Below the pieces are notes generated by a model. That model was not told the DNA's origin, made no database searches, and worked only from the letters and a program-made list of their open reading frames with translations. A DNA stretch of 64,000 nucleotides from an uncultured Collinsella sp. (GTDB taxonomy: Bacteria; Actinomycetota; Coriobacteriia; Coriobacteriales; Coriobacteriaceae): assembly GCA_959601045.1 (NCBI GenBank), contig CAUGNZ010000004.1:32659-96658 (forward strand), read 5' to 3'. Shown in pieces: positions 25,351-33,866 of the stretch (position 1 is the first letter of the stretch; every line of letters starts with the position of its first letter). The position numbers and the translations under genes were made by a program.

Positions 25351-27204
25351 ATGCCCGAGAAGATTGAAGAGCTGGTACGCGCTGCGCTTGCTGCGGCCCA
25401 GGAGGCCGGCGACCTTTCCGCATTTGAACTTGACGATTGCGCCATCGAGCGACCGGCTGACACTTCTCATGGCGAGTGGACCTCCACCATGGCCCTGAAG
25501 TCCGCCAAGCTGGCTCACTGTGCCCCGCGCAAAATCGCCGAGGCCATCGTTGCCCATATGCCCGAGGACCCCGCGATCGAGAAGGTCGAGATCGCAGGTC
25601 CCGGCTTCATCAACTTCTACCTCTCCGTCGCCGTCAAGAATGCCATCTTTGGCGAGGCTCGCGAGAAGGGTATGGACTTCGCTAAGTCTAACGTCGGTGG
25701 TGGCCTGAAGACCCAGGTCGAGTTCGTTTCCGCTAACCCCGTCGGCCCCATGCACATCGGCCACGGCCGCTGGGCCGCGCTGGGCGATTCGCTCTGCCGC
25801 GTCATGGACCACGCCGGTTACGACATCCAGCGTGAGTTCTACATCAACGACCACGGCTCTCAGATGAACACCTTCGGCAACTCCATCAGCACGCGCTATA
25901 TGCAGCTTGCTGACATCATCGCCAAGCAGGGCGTGGATATCGACGACGCTCACAAGCTGCTGATCGCCGACCGCGACGCCTTTGTTGCCGACGAGAACGA
26001 CGAGCACCCCGAGACCCATCCGTATCAGGACAACTTTGCCGAGACCCTGGGCAAGGACTCCTACGGCGGCGACTACATCATCGACGAGGCTGCCGAGTTC
26101 TGGCGCACCGACGGCGATAAGTGGGTCGACGCCGATCCTCAGGAGCGTATGGAGAGCTTCCGCGAGCGCGGCTACGTAAAGATGGTCGACAACATGCGCG
26201 ACCTCTGCCACGCCGTCAATTGCGACTTCGATCGTTGGTACTCCGAGCGTTCGCTGTACGTGAAGGACACCGAGGGTGAGACCGCCGGCACCTCCGCCGT
26301 CGACCGCGCTTTTGAGAAGCTCGACAAGATGGGCTACCTCTATACCAAGGACGGCGCCCTGTGGTTCCGCTCCACCGACCTGGGCGATGACAAGGACCGC
26401 GTCCTGATCAAGTCCGACGGCGAGTACACCTACTTCGCCTCCGATGTTGCCTATCACTGGGATAAGTTCCAGCGCGTCGACCACGTCATCGACATCTGGG
26501 GCGCCGACCACCACGGTTACATCGAGCGCGTCCGCTGCGTCTGCGATGCCTTGGGTTACCCCGGCAAGTTCGAGGTTCTGCTGGGCCAGCTCGTCAACCT
26601 GCTGCGCAACGGCAAGCCCGTCCGTATGTCCAAGCGCAAGGGCACCATGGTGACCCTGCAGGAGCTCGTCGACGAGGTCGGTTCCGATGCCGCTCGCTAC
26701 ACGCTCATCTCCAAGAGCTCCAACCAGATGGTCGACTTCGATATCGAGGCCGTCAAGAAGCGCGACAACTCCAACCCGGTCTATTACGTGCAGTATGCTC
26801 ACGCCCGCGTATGCTCCATCCTGCGCCGTGCCGCCGACGTTACGCCCGAGCAGGCTGACGAGATGGGTATGAAGGCCGTCGCCGCCAAGGCCATCGGCGA
26901 GAACGTTGATTACTCGCTGCTGACCGACCCGACCGAGCTCGCCCTTTCGCGCAAGCTCAACGAGCTCACCGACCTGATTGCCAGCTGCGCTCGCGACCGC
27001 GCCCCGTTCCGTCTGACGCACTTTGCCGAGGAACTCGCTGGTGACTTCCACAGCTTCTATGCTGCCTGCCAGGTGCTGCCGAGCGAGGGCCGTCCCGTCG
27101 ACCCCGAGCTTTCGCGTGCCCGTCTGGCCGCTTGCGATGCCGTCCGCGTGACGCTCGCCCTGGTGCTCACCCTTGTTGGCGTTTCTGCGCCCGAGCAGAT
27201 GTAA
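25351..27204 (+). CDS. argS: Arginyl-tRNA synthetase
   Basis: Class I synthetase that charges tRNA-Arg. The 617-residue protein contains the HIGH signature in SANPVGPMHIGHGRWAALGDS (HIGH near residue 135) and a variant KMSKS loop, VRMSKRKGTMVTL (near 424), which is usual for ArgRS. An N-terminal Arg-tRNA additional domain (residues about 1-95) and C-terminal anticodon-binding helices (about 490-617, ending VLTLVGVSAPEQM) complete it. The ATG at 25351 has AAGGAGGATCT upstream. The in-frame extension to 25261 is unsupported. A terminator follows at 27250-27282. Confidence 0.95.
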   Translation: MPEKIEELVRAALAAAQEAGDLSAFELDDCAIERPADTSHGEWTSTMALKSAKLAHCAPRKIAEAIVAHMPEDPAIEKVEIAGPGFINFYLSVAVKNAIFGEAREKGMDFAKSNVGGGLKTQVEFVSANPVGPMHIGHGRWAALGDSLCRVMDHAGYDIQREFYINDHGSQMNTFGNSISTRYMQLADIIAKQGVDIDDAHKLLIADRDAFVADENDEHPETHPYQDNFAETLGKDSYGGDYIIDEAAEFWRTDGDKWVDADPQERMESFRERGYVKMVDNMRDLCHAVNCDFDRWYSERSLYVKDTEGETAGTSAVDRAFEKLDKMGYLYTKDGALWFRSTDLGDDKDRVLIKSDGEYTYFASDVAYHWDKFQRVDHVIDIWGADHHGYIERVRCVCDALGYPGKFEVLLGQLVNLLRNGKPVRMSKRKGTMVTLQELVDEVGSDAARYTLISKSSNQMVDFDIEAVKKRDNSNPVYYVQYAHARVCSILRRAADVTPEQADEMGMKAVAAKAIGENVDYSLLTDPTELALSRKLNELTDLIASCARDRAPFRLTHFAEELAGDFHSFYAACQVLPSEGRPVDPELSRARLAACDAVRVTLALVLTLVGVSAPEQM

Positions 27205-27249
27205 TCTGCGAGTCATTTGACCGTACAGACTTGGTTTAACTAAGCCTTG

Positions 27250-27282
27250 AAAGCCCGATCTCCCACGGAGGTCGGGCTTTTT
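27250..27282 (+). terminator. Rho-independent terminator of argS
   Basis: AAAGCCCGA and TCGGGCTTT arms with an inner CTCC/GGAG pair, followed by T5. Confidence 0.85.
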
Positions 27283-27390
27283 GCGTTTGGTGGAGCTTTT
27301 AGGCGTGTTGGAAAATGCTACAAAAAAGCAACTATACCGCTTTACGGGGCTGAATCGCTGCCTAGCGACCATGGCGAAAGCAGTGAAAAT

Positions 27391-27442
27391 AAAACTGCAG
27401 GTAGACGGTTTATTGTTTCTTGAAAATGCAGGGTATGGTTGG
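27391..27442. repeat. AAAACYGCAGGT repeat, copy in the argS-rho gap
   Basis: AAAACTGCAGGTAGACGG, then TTATTGTTTCTTGAAAATGC and GGGTATGGTTGG. Aligns with 27616-27668 and with the interior of the inverted repeat at 6210-6332. Confidence 0.55.
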
Positions 27443-27480
27443 CTTGCATCATTCGGGCCCCGTAATCCGGCATAGTTTTG

Positions 27481-27520
27481 AAAATTGTCCCTTGGGGACG
27501 GAGGAAAACGGATCATTTTT
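27481..27520. repeat. GGATCATTTT palindrome, copy 2 (decayed left arm)
   Basis: GGGGACGGAGGAAAACGGATCATTTTT matches the repeat at pncB (19481-19519); the left arm reads AAAATTGTCCC and no longer pairs well. (Sequence given in two overlapping parts: GGGGACGGAGGAAAACGG and CGGATCATTTTT.). Confidence 0.65.
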
Positions 27521-27615
27521 GTCTCGAGGAGGGGTGGCGGGATGCCGTCCGCCACGAATTGGGCTCATCTCCTACGTTTGGACGCATATCCCGAACCATG
27601 CCGAAAAGTACGATA

Positions 27616-27668
27616 TTAAAACCGCAGGTAGCAGACTCGTTGTTTTTGAAAAAAACAAGGGTATGGTC
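27616..27668. repeat. AAAACYGCAGGT repeat, second copy in the argS-rho gap
   Basis: AAAACCGCAGGTAGCAGACT, GTTGTTTTTGAAAAAAAC and GGGTATGGTCAGGG. Short peptides translated from these copies look alike only because the DNA repeats. The remaining sequence of the 790-nt gap (27205-27994) holds no gene I can support. Confidence 0.6.
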
Positions 27669-27822
27669 AGGGGCTCGGGGGCAAACGTAGTAGATGGGTG
27701 CGATTCGTGGCGCGGCTATTCCGGGTGCCACGGCTTCACTCCTCTGGCGCGACATTTCAAGGCGCTTTTGAGGAGGAGTGCCCCTTTTGACTAGTCGTTT
27801 AAGAACGTCCCCAATGACTAAG

Positions 27823-27850
27823 TTGCAGGTGGCGGCGGTTGTGTTACACT
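27823..27850 (+). promoter_or_regulatory. Promoter of rho
   Basis: TTGCAG (27823-27828) and TACACT (27845-27850) with a 16-nt spacer. It gives a leader of about 138 nt before the rho start, containing a small hairpin TCCGTC-GGTATTT-GACGGA (about 27895-27913). Rho genes are often autoregulated through their leaders. Confidence 0.65.
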
Positions 27851-27994
27851 AACGCTGCGTATATGACGCAATCATCTCGATACAGATCAATGATGTCCGT
27901 CGGTATTTGACGGAACTAGACTGTTTAGCCGCCCTGAAGGTTTATGCAGGGAGCATGTGATCACAGGGCTTGAAAAGAAAGTTGAGCAAACACT

Positions 27995-30550
27995 GTGTCT
28001 GATCAACAGCAAGAAAACGAAATAACGACGACGCAAGCCGCTCCCGCTGCACCGGTTGCGTCGGACCAGGTCGCGGCGCCCGCGCAAGCCTCGGCTCCTG
28101 AGACGCCTAAGGCTGCTTCGACGCCTACGCCTTCAGCGGCTGAGAAGGCCGTGCCTGCAACTGGTGAGGAGGCTGCTCCGGCAAAGCCCAAGCGTATGCG
28201 CCGCACGGCCAAGCCTGCCACTGACGGCGAGGAGGTCACCAAGCCCAAGCGCCGTACCACGCGCACGACGCGCGCCAAGCGCACCGTTGCAGCTGACTCT
28301 TCGGCGCCGATTTCCGATGAGGTCGCGCAGGCACGTGCGTTGGCGCAGATTAGCGAGGCTCAGGTGGTGTGTGCCCGCCGTCGTGCTGCCGAGCGCGAGG
28401 CCGCGGCTCTGACCGAGCTTGCAGCTCCGTCTGTGCCCGAGACGCCTGCCGCCGACCAGCCGACCGAGAAGTCGGCACCGCGCACACGCCGTCGCACGGC
28501 TGCTAAGGCCGAGCAGGTTGCTGAACAGGTAACCCCCGAGCTCACCGAGGTTTCGGTTCGTTCCGCGGCAGGGGAGGGCGCATCGCCCGCTGAGCCCGCT
28601 GCGCCTGTCGAGGCCAGCGAAGTTCCCGTTGTCGATCCGGCTTTGCGCCCGCACCGTCGCGGTCGCAAGCCCAAGGCCTTCGTCGAGGCAGAGAAGGCCG
28701 CAGCCGCAGCCGCAGCCGCTCGGGATGCTGCGGCGACCGCCGAGTCTGCAACCGCTGCCGATGCACCCGTCCAGGATGCTACGACTTCCGAGGCCGCTCC
28801 CGCCGATGTCGAGCCCGCCGACGTCCGTCCTGGTCGCAGCCATCGTACTGCTGCTAAGCGCACGTCCAAGGCCAAGGCTGCCAAGAAGGGTGCGTCCGAG
28901 GATTCCGCCGAGACGACCGCCGATGCATCGACTGATGCCGCCGAGCCCCAAGACGTCGAACAGTCTGCGTCCGAGAAGCCCAAGCGCGGTCGTAAGAAGT
29001 CCGCTAAGGCCAAGGCCGCCGAGCAGCAGGCTGATGTCGAAGTGCAGGTCGATTCCGGCGCCGAGGCCAATGACGCCGCTGCGGCCAATGCCGACGCCGC
29101 CGCAACCGATGGCGCCGCGCCCGCTGAGGCCGATGACAACGCTCGCCCCAACCGTCGCCAGCACAAGCGCAACGAGGAGCGCAACGAGCGCAAGGACGAG
29201 CGCAACAACGACCGTCGCAACCGCCAACGCGATCGCAAACAGCGCAACAAGGAGCGTAACGCCGCCCCCACCGAGCCCACGCTTTCGCGTGAGGAGCTCG
29301 CTGCCATGAAGGTCGCCGAACTGCGCGAGAAGGCCAAGGAGTTCGAGATCGAGACGACCGGCAAGAAGAAAGCCGAGCTCGTCGAGGAGATCTACGTCAC
29401 CGCCGCGAAGGCCGAGGGCTTCCGCGACATCAAGGGTATTCTGCAGATTCGCCCGGACAGCTCCGGCATCATCCACGCCCATGGCTACATGAAGTCCAAC
29501 GACGACGCCTTCGTGCCCGCCTACCTCATCCGCTCCGCGCGCCTGCGCACGGGCGACGTCATCGAGGGCTCGCTGCGTCCTTCGCGTGGCGGCGACAAGC
29601 GCGCCGGCCTCGCCAAAATCACGACCGTCAACGGTCTGGACCCCGAGCAGATTCGCAACCGCCCCAAGTTTGGTGACCTCACCCCGGTCTATCCCAACGA
29701 GCCGCTGCGCATGGAGCACGGCAAGGACTCCATTACTGGTCGCGCCATCGACATCGTGTCGCCGATCGGCAAGGGTCAGCGTGGCTTGATCGTGTCCCCG
29801 CCCAAGGCCGGCAAGACCACGATCCTCAAGAAGATTTGCCAGTCTATCTCGATTAACAACCCCGAGGTGCACCTCATCTGCCTGCTCGTCGACGAGCGCC
29901 CCGAAGAGGTCACCGATATGCAGCGTTCCATCAAGGGCGAGGTTGTGGCGTCGACCTTCGATATGCCCGCCGACAACCACACTCGCGTGGCAGAGCTCGT
30001 CATCGAGCGCGCCAAGCGCATCGTGGAGCTGGGTGGCGACGTCGTGGTGGTGCTCGACTCCATCACGCGTCTTGCCCGCGCCTACAACTTGGCGGCGCCC
30101 GCCTCAGGCCGCATCCTTTCGGGCGGCGTCGATTCGGCGGCACTGTATCCTCCCAAGCGCTTCCTGGGCGCAGCCCGTAATATCGAGAACGGTGGCTCGC
30201 TCACCATCCTGGCCTCTGCCCTCATCGACACCGGTTCCAAGATGGACGAGGTCATCTTCGAGGAGTTCAAGGGCACCGGTAACATGGAGCTTAAGCTCGA
30301 TCGCGACCTGGCCGACCGCCGCATCTTCCCGGCTATCGACCCCGTTGCCTCCGGTACGCGTAACGAGGACCTGTTGGTTGACGAGCAGATGCGTCCGTTT
30401 GTCTTTGGTCTGCGTCGCATTCTTGCCGGCATGAACAACACCGAGCGCGCAGCCGCATCGTTTATCAAGGGTCTTAAGGGCACCAACACCAACCAGGAAT
30501 TCTTGGTGCGTTCGGCCAAAAAACACAGTGACTACGAGCAGACGTTCTAG
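27995..30550 (+). CDS. rho: Transcription termination factor Rho with long disordered N-terminal extension
   Basis: Hexameric RNA helicase that ends transcription. The conserved core is at the C-terminus: Rho_N helix-extended-loop from about residue 432 (REELAAMKVAELREKAKEFE), the RNA-binding cold-shock-like domain (about 475-545), and the ATPase with SPPKAGKTTILKK near 600-612, Walker B VVVVLDSITRLARAY near 685, and ASGRILSGGVDSAALYPPKRF after it. Residues 1-430 are low-complexity Ala/Glu/Lys/Arg/Pro, with basic AT-hook-like patches (RRGRKPKAF, KRGRKKSAKAK) and an Asn/Arg-rich stretch just before Rho_N. Total 851 residues against about 420 in E. coli. GTG start with a weak AGAAAG site. Confidence 0.95.
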   Translation: MSDQQQENEITTTQAAPAAPVASDQVAAPAQASAPETPKAASTPTPSAAEKAVPATGEEAAPAKPKRMRRTAKPATDGEEVTKPKRRTTRTTRAKRTVAADSSAPISDEVAQARALAQISEAQVVCARRRAAEREAAALTELAAPSVPETPAADQPTEKSAPRTRRRTAAKAEQVAEQVTPELTEVSVRSAAGEGASPAEPAAPVEASEVPVVDPALRPHRRGRKPKAFVEAEKAAAAAAAARDAAATAESATAADAPVQDATTSEAAPADVEPADVRPGRSHRTAAKRTSKAKAAKKGASEDSAETTADASTDAAEPQDVEQSASEKPKRGRKKSAKAKAAEQQADVEVQVDSGAEANDAAAANADAAATDGAAPAEADDNARPNRRQHKRNEERNERKDERNNDRRNRQRDRKQRNKERNAAPTEPTLSREELAAMKVAELREKAKEFEIETTGKKKAELVEEIYVTAAKAEGFRDIKGILQIRPDSSGIIHAHGYMKSNDDAFVPAYLIRSARLRTGDVIEGSLRPSRGGDKRAGLAKITTVNGLDPEQIRNRPKFGDLTPVYPNEPLRMEHGKDSITGRAIDIVSPIGKGQRGLIVSPPKAGKTTILKKICQSISINNPEVHLICLLVDERPEEVTDMQRSIKGEVVASTFDMPADNHTRVAELVIERAKRIVELGGDVVVVLDSITRLARAYNLAAPASGRILSGGVDSAALYPPKRFLGAARNIENGGSLTILASALIDTGSKMDEVIFEEFKGTGNMELKLDRDLADRRIFPAIDPVASGTRNEDLLVDEQMRPFVFGLRRILAGMNNTERAAASFIKGLKGTNTNQEFLVRSAKKHSDYEQTF

Positions 30551-30587
30551 GTTGTCATCCACACGCAGCGATAGTCATCAATGCGAT

Positions 30588-30622
30588 AAAGGGTCGGGGC
30601 TTTGAGCCTCGGCCCTTTTCCA
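30588..30622 (+). terminator. Terminator of rho
   Basis: AAAGGGTCGGGGC pairs with GCCTCGGCCCTTT around TTTGA, followed by TTTTCC. The rest of 30551-30863 shows no gene. Confidence 0.8.
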
Positions 30623-30863
30623 TATCGCCGCTCCGCGCTTATTTTTAACCATAAGACCGACGAGCAGCAGGTTTCCCGTTTCAATCCGACATCGTCGCTT
30701 GCAATCGACGGGGCGGTTTCGCATAATAGCTTTTAAGCTTCGCGACGGAAAACGCAGATGAAACGAACCATATACCGTTGCTTTGGGGCATAGCCCCGCT
30801 TCATCTTCTCTCGCGCAGCCAACTGAATGATGCGATTTGGGTGCTGGAAGATGGGGAGAGCTC

Positions 30864-32264
30864 ATGGCTTCTTCTGATGCAACACAACGAGCAGTCCTTG
30901 CCGGACTTTCGTGCGGGATCGGCCTTGCCGCTCCCGTGGTTATGTATGCCGCGACGCTGCCGTTTTCGTCGGTGAACGAGACGGTCGTGGCGGGTGCGGT
31001 TCCCTTCGCCGTGGGCGCGGTGGCGGGCGTGGGTATCTATGCCGCCTCGCTGGGTATCTCCGAGTATCGTGCGCAGCGTGAAGAGCGTCTGTTCCAGCCC
31101 GATGCCATGGGCGGTGCCGCCAATCTCAATCAGCATCAAAGCGAGTTCAAGACCGCCTCGATTCCAGTCCAGCAGCAGGATGCGACTCCTTACGCTGCGG
31201 CTTCTGCTTCTCAGGCTCAGACGGAGCAGTCCAACTCGGCATTCCTTTCCGGCCTGACTGGTGCGTTCCAGCGCCGTCATGCCGATGGTGGTGTTCCTAC
31301 CATCGCTCGAGCCGCAGATGCTATGGACGAGGACGAGGCTTGGTCCATGATCGACAGTATGCTCGACGACGATTCGCCGGTGAGCTGCGACCCTGCACAC
31401 TCGCGCGACGTCTATCAAGTCGCCATCGACGAGCTCACCAACGGCGGGCAGACCGGGTCCTTCAATCGCGACGACATCGCCGCCGCGGCGCGTGCCGTGT
31501 CGGGCTCCCAGGCCGCCCCTGCGGGCAGCACGGCGGCTTTCGTGGCACTCGTCGCCAACGCGGCAGCCAATAACGCCTACAGCGCTACTTCGGCGGACGC
31601 GAACGCTTCTGCCGACAATTCGTACGTTGATGAAGCCATGGCCGCGGACGAGGAGGCCGTTGCCGCCCGCCGTGCCGCCGAAAGCTCGCTTTGGGGCGCT
31701 CCTGCCCAGCAGCAGGCGGCTGAGGCTGCGCCGTACAACGCAAACCTCGCCAGCATGCCTATCATCTCCGGTGCCGCGGACATCGATCTCGATGACCTCG
31801 ATGAGCCTGCAGCCATTACCGCATCGATTGATGCCCAAGATCGCATCGACACCGGCGACCTTCCGGACGCCTCGCTCGAGGTTGATGTCCCCATGGCCGA
31901 TTACTCGGGCCACGAGGACATGTGGGCCGCCGCCACCGCGATTCTGGATGAGATTGACGAGCCTGCTCCTGTTGTAGCGCCCGCTCCCGTCGCTGCCCCT
32001 CAGCCTGCTGCCCCCGCCTATGTCGGCCGTCACAGCGCTGTGTTCCCCGACGATACCGCCCGTATCTCGCGTGAGAGCATTGAGCGAGCCGAGGCTATTG
32101 CCGCCGGCATTATGGAAAATCGTCGTCACGAGCGCGTCAATCAGATCCTCGAGGAAGAGATCGAGCGCCTGCAGTCCTCTACCGCCAAGCGTACGGGCCG
32201 TGCCTATCTGAGCGTTATCGAGGGCGGTACCGCCAGCTTCGCGCCGCTCCGCGCGGAGGCATAA
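30864..32264 (+). CDS. Actinobacterial membrane-anchored acidic protein, function unknown
   Basis: A 466-residue protein with two hydrophobic helices at the N-terminus (residues about 10-30 and 42-63), then about 400 residues rich in Ala, Asp, Glu and Gln, predicted disordered and acidic, with Pro/Ala stretches (EPAPVVAPAPVAAPQPAAPA near 375-395). The last 65 residues, SRESIERAEAIAAGIMENRR to RAYLSVIEGG, look like a conserved helical end. This suggests a cytoplasmic scaffold tethered to the membrane. GGGGAG precedes the ATG at 30864. It overlaps nothing and is followed after 7 nt by the VanZ-like gene, so the two are probably co-transcribed. I do not recognise the family. Confidence 0.75.
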   Translation: MASSDATQRAVLAGLSCGIGLAAPVVMYAATLPFSSVNETVVAGAVPFAVGAVAGVGIYAASLGISEYRAQREERLFQPDAMGGAANLNQHQSEFKTASIPVQQQDATPYAAASASQAQTEQSNSAFLSGLTGAFQRRHADGGVPTIARAADAMDEDEAWSMIDSMLDDDSPVSCDPAHSRDVYQVAIDELTNGGQTGSFNRDDIAAAARAVSGSQAAPAGSTAAFVALVANAAANNAYSATSADANASADNSYVDEAMAADEEAVAARRAAESSLWGAPAQQQAAEAAPYNANLASMPIISGAADIDLDDLDEPAAITASIDAQDRIDTGDLPDASLEVDVPMADYSGHEDMWAAATAILDEIDEPAPVVAPAPVAAPQPAAPAYVGRHSAVFPDDTARISRESIERAEAIAAGIMENRRHERVNQILEEEIERLQSSTAKRTGRAYLSVIEGGTASFAPLRAEA

Positions 32265-32271
32265 CTTCTGC

Positions 32272-32721
32272 ATGGTTAAGATCAATCGAAAATGGGCGGT
32301 CGTGACCTGCCTGATGGCGCTCTTGATCTGGGGCAATTCGCTGGTTCCCGGTTCGGGGTCGGGCTCGCTGAGCCTAACGGTCATGGAAGCTATCCGCGGT
32401 TTCCTGCATGGCGTGGGACTTCCATATGAATGGGTGACCAACTTTGTTGTTCGCAAGTGCGCACATTTTACCGAGTATATGGTGCTCGGCATCCTGGCAA
32501 CGCACGCCTTTGATTTTGAGGGCCGGCGCACCTTTGACGTGCTGCTGCCCACGGCGGTGTTCCTGCTGCTGATTCCTTCGATCGACGAAACGATTCAGCT
32601 CTTTGTGCCGGGACGCGCCGGCATGATCACCGATGTGATGATCGACTGCTGTGGAGCGGCAACGGGCGTTGTGCTCCGATATCTCTTACGGTCGCTGATA
32701 TGTGCCAAAAAAGCCGCCTAG
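32272..32721 (+). CDS. VanZ-like family membrane protein
   Basis: A 149-residue membrane protein with four hydrophobic segments and the VanZ-like signature: NSLVPGSGS near residue 22, RKCAHFTEYMVLGIL near 61-75, and DETIQLFVPGRAGMITDVMID near 104-124. VanZ proteins give low-level teicoplanin resistance in enterococci, but most family members have no assigned job and likely act at the cell envelope. The gene follows the membrane-anchored acidic protein by 7 nt. A strong terminator overlaps its stop codon. Confidence 0.82.
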   Translation: MVKINRKWAVVTCLMALLIWGNSLVPGSGSGSLSLTVMEAIRGFLHGVGLPYEWVTNFVVRKCAHFTEYMVLGILATHAFDFEGRRTFDVLLPTAVFLLLIPSIDETIQLFVPGRAGMITDVMIDCCGAATGVVLRYLLRSLICAKKAA

Positions 32722-32757
32722 GACGTATTGTTTGGTCCTAGGCGGCCTTTTTTATTT
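32713..32757 (+). terminator. Terminator overlapping the VanZ-like stop codon
   Basis: 12-bp arms GCCGCCTAGGAC and GTCCTAGGCGGC followed by CTTTTTTATTT; the TAG stop is in the left arm. Confidence 0.88.
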
Positions 32758-32835
32758 GAGGGCTTATATGAGGCGTGGTGGCGTTGTTCCGTAGGTCGGA
32801 TTTGCCGGGCGCGCCACGCCCTGTGGGTGAGTCTG

Positions 32836-33726
32836 CTACTGAAGCGCCTGTGCGCCCAGGGCCAGGCAGCCCATAATGCCCTGCTTGCCCTCGAGGCTGT
32901 TGTTGACGATGTAGGTATCGATGTCGTTGACCTCGGGCGTGACGATATAGCCGTTGAGCATCTCGGCGCACTTCTTGCGCGCAAGCGGCACGATGGGGGT
33001 GTGGTCGGCCACGCCGCCGCCGACGATGATCTTCTGTGGGGCATAGCACAGCGTGTAGGTCATGAGCGCCTGTGCCAGATAGCCGGCGAGCAGGTCCATA
33101 GCCTCCGAGTCATCGGCCATGTCTCCGGCGCTCTTGCCATCCCAGCGCTTTCTAACGCCGGGGCCGGCGATGAGGCCCTCGAGGCAGTTGTCGTGGAAGG
33201 GGCAGCCGCTGTGCTCGCCTATGGTGTCGCGCGGGTCGCGCGTGACCAGGATGTGACCGGCCTCGGGGTGCATCATGCCATGAACGAGCTGGCCGCCCGA
33301 GAGCACGCCAGCGCCCACGCCGGTACCGATGGTCAGATACACCACGTCAGTGAGGCCCTGGGCGCAACCAAAGGTGACCTCGCCCAGGCAGGCGACGTTG
33401 ACGTCGGTGTCGTAGCCGCAGGGAATATTGAGCTCGTTTTGGATGGTGCCCAGCAGGTCAAAGTAGCGCCATGCCGTTTTGGGCGTCTCCAGGATCTTGC
33501 CGTATTGGGGCGAGGCAGGGTTGACTGCGGTGGGGCCAAAGGCGCCGATGCCCAGCGCGGCGATGCCCTTGTCGGCAAACCATGCGTTGACGGCCTCGAC
33601 GGTCTCCTGCGGAGTCGTGGTCGCGATCTGCTCACGCTCCAGGACCGTGCCGTCCGCATAGCCCGTGGCGCAGACCATCTTGGTGCCGCCGGCCTCGAGC
33701 GCTCCGATAAGCTGCTGCTCTGCCAT
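32836..33726 (-). CDS. ROK-family sugar kinase, fructokinase-like
   Basis: Predicted ATP-dependent hexose kinase of the ROK family, 296 residues. It has the N-terminal ATP loop ALEAGGTKMVCA (residues 9-20), the fructokinase-type IGAFGP (near 59-64), DTDVNVACLGE with the catalytic Asp (near 104-114), the TIGTGVGAG loop, and the zinc site made of the H of EAGHI plus CPFHDNC. These favour fructose or mannose over glucose. AGAGGA precedes the ATG. It is downstream of the aminotransferase on the same strand but separated by a terminator, so it is likely transcribed alone. Confidence 0.87.
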   Translation of the reverse strand: MAEQQLIGALEAGGTKMVCATGYADGTVLEREQIATTTPQETVEAVNAWFADKGIAALGIGAFGPTAVNPASPQYGKILETPKTAWRYFDLLGTIQNELNIPCGYDTDVNVACLGEVTFGCAQGLTDVVYLTIGTGVGAGVLSGGQLVHGMMHPEAGHILVTRDPRDTIGEHSGCPFHDNCLEGLIAGPGVRKRWDGKSAGDMADDSEAMDLLAGYLAQALMTYTLCYAPQKIIVGGGVADHTPIVPLARKKCAEMLNGYIVTPEVNDIDTYIVNNSLEGKQGIMGCLALGAQALQ

Positions 33727-33803
33727 AATGTTCCTCTTTCTGGGGCGAGTTATTCCTTCTCTAAAGTATAGCGCTCTAAAAAATAAATGAGGTCGCTATA
33801 AAA

Positions 33804-33838
33804 AGAAACCTCGTGACCCAACGGGTTCGCGAGGTTTC
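33804..33838 (-). terminator. Terminator of the aminotransferase gene
   Basis: AGAAACCTCG and CGAGGTTTCT arms with an inner CCC/GGG pair; on the minus strand it is followed by TTTTTAT. Confidence 0.85.
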
Positions 33839-33866
33839 TCTAGTGCCTTTAGGTACTGGGCCGTCC

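Noticed and set aside
25333..27555. 740-codon minus-strand ORF over argS
   Set aside because: Shadow of argS; Val/Gly/Leu-rich translation without motifs or start signal.
27281..27794. Small ORFs in the argS-rho gap with similar peptides (KPQVADSLF / KLQVDGLLF)
   Set aside because: Similarity arises from the AAAACYGCAGGT DNA repeat; no ribosome binding sites or conserved frame.
28133..29980. 615-codon minus-strand ORF over rho
   Set aside because: Gly/Leu/Arg low-complexity mirror of the repetitive 5' half of rho.
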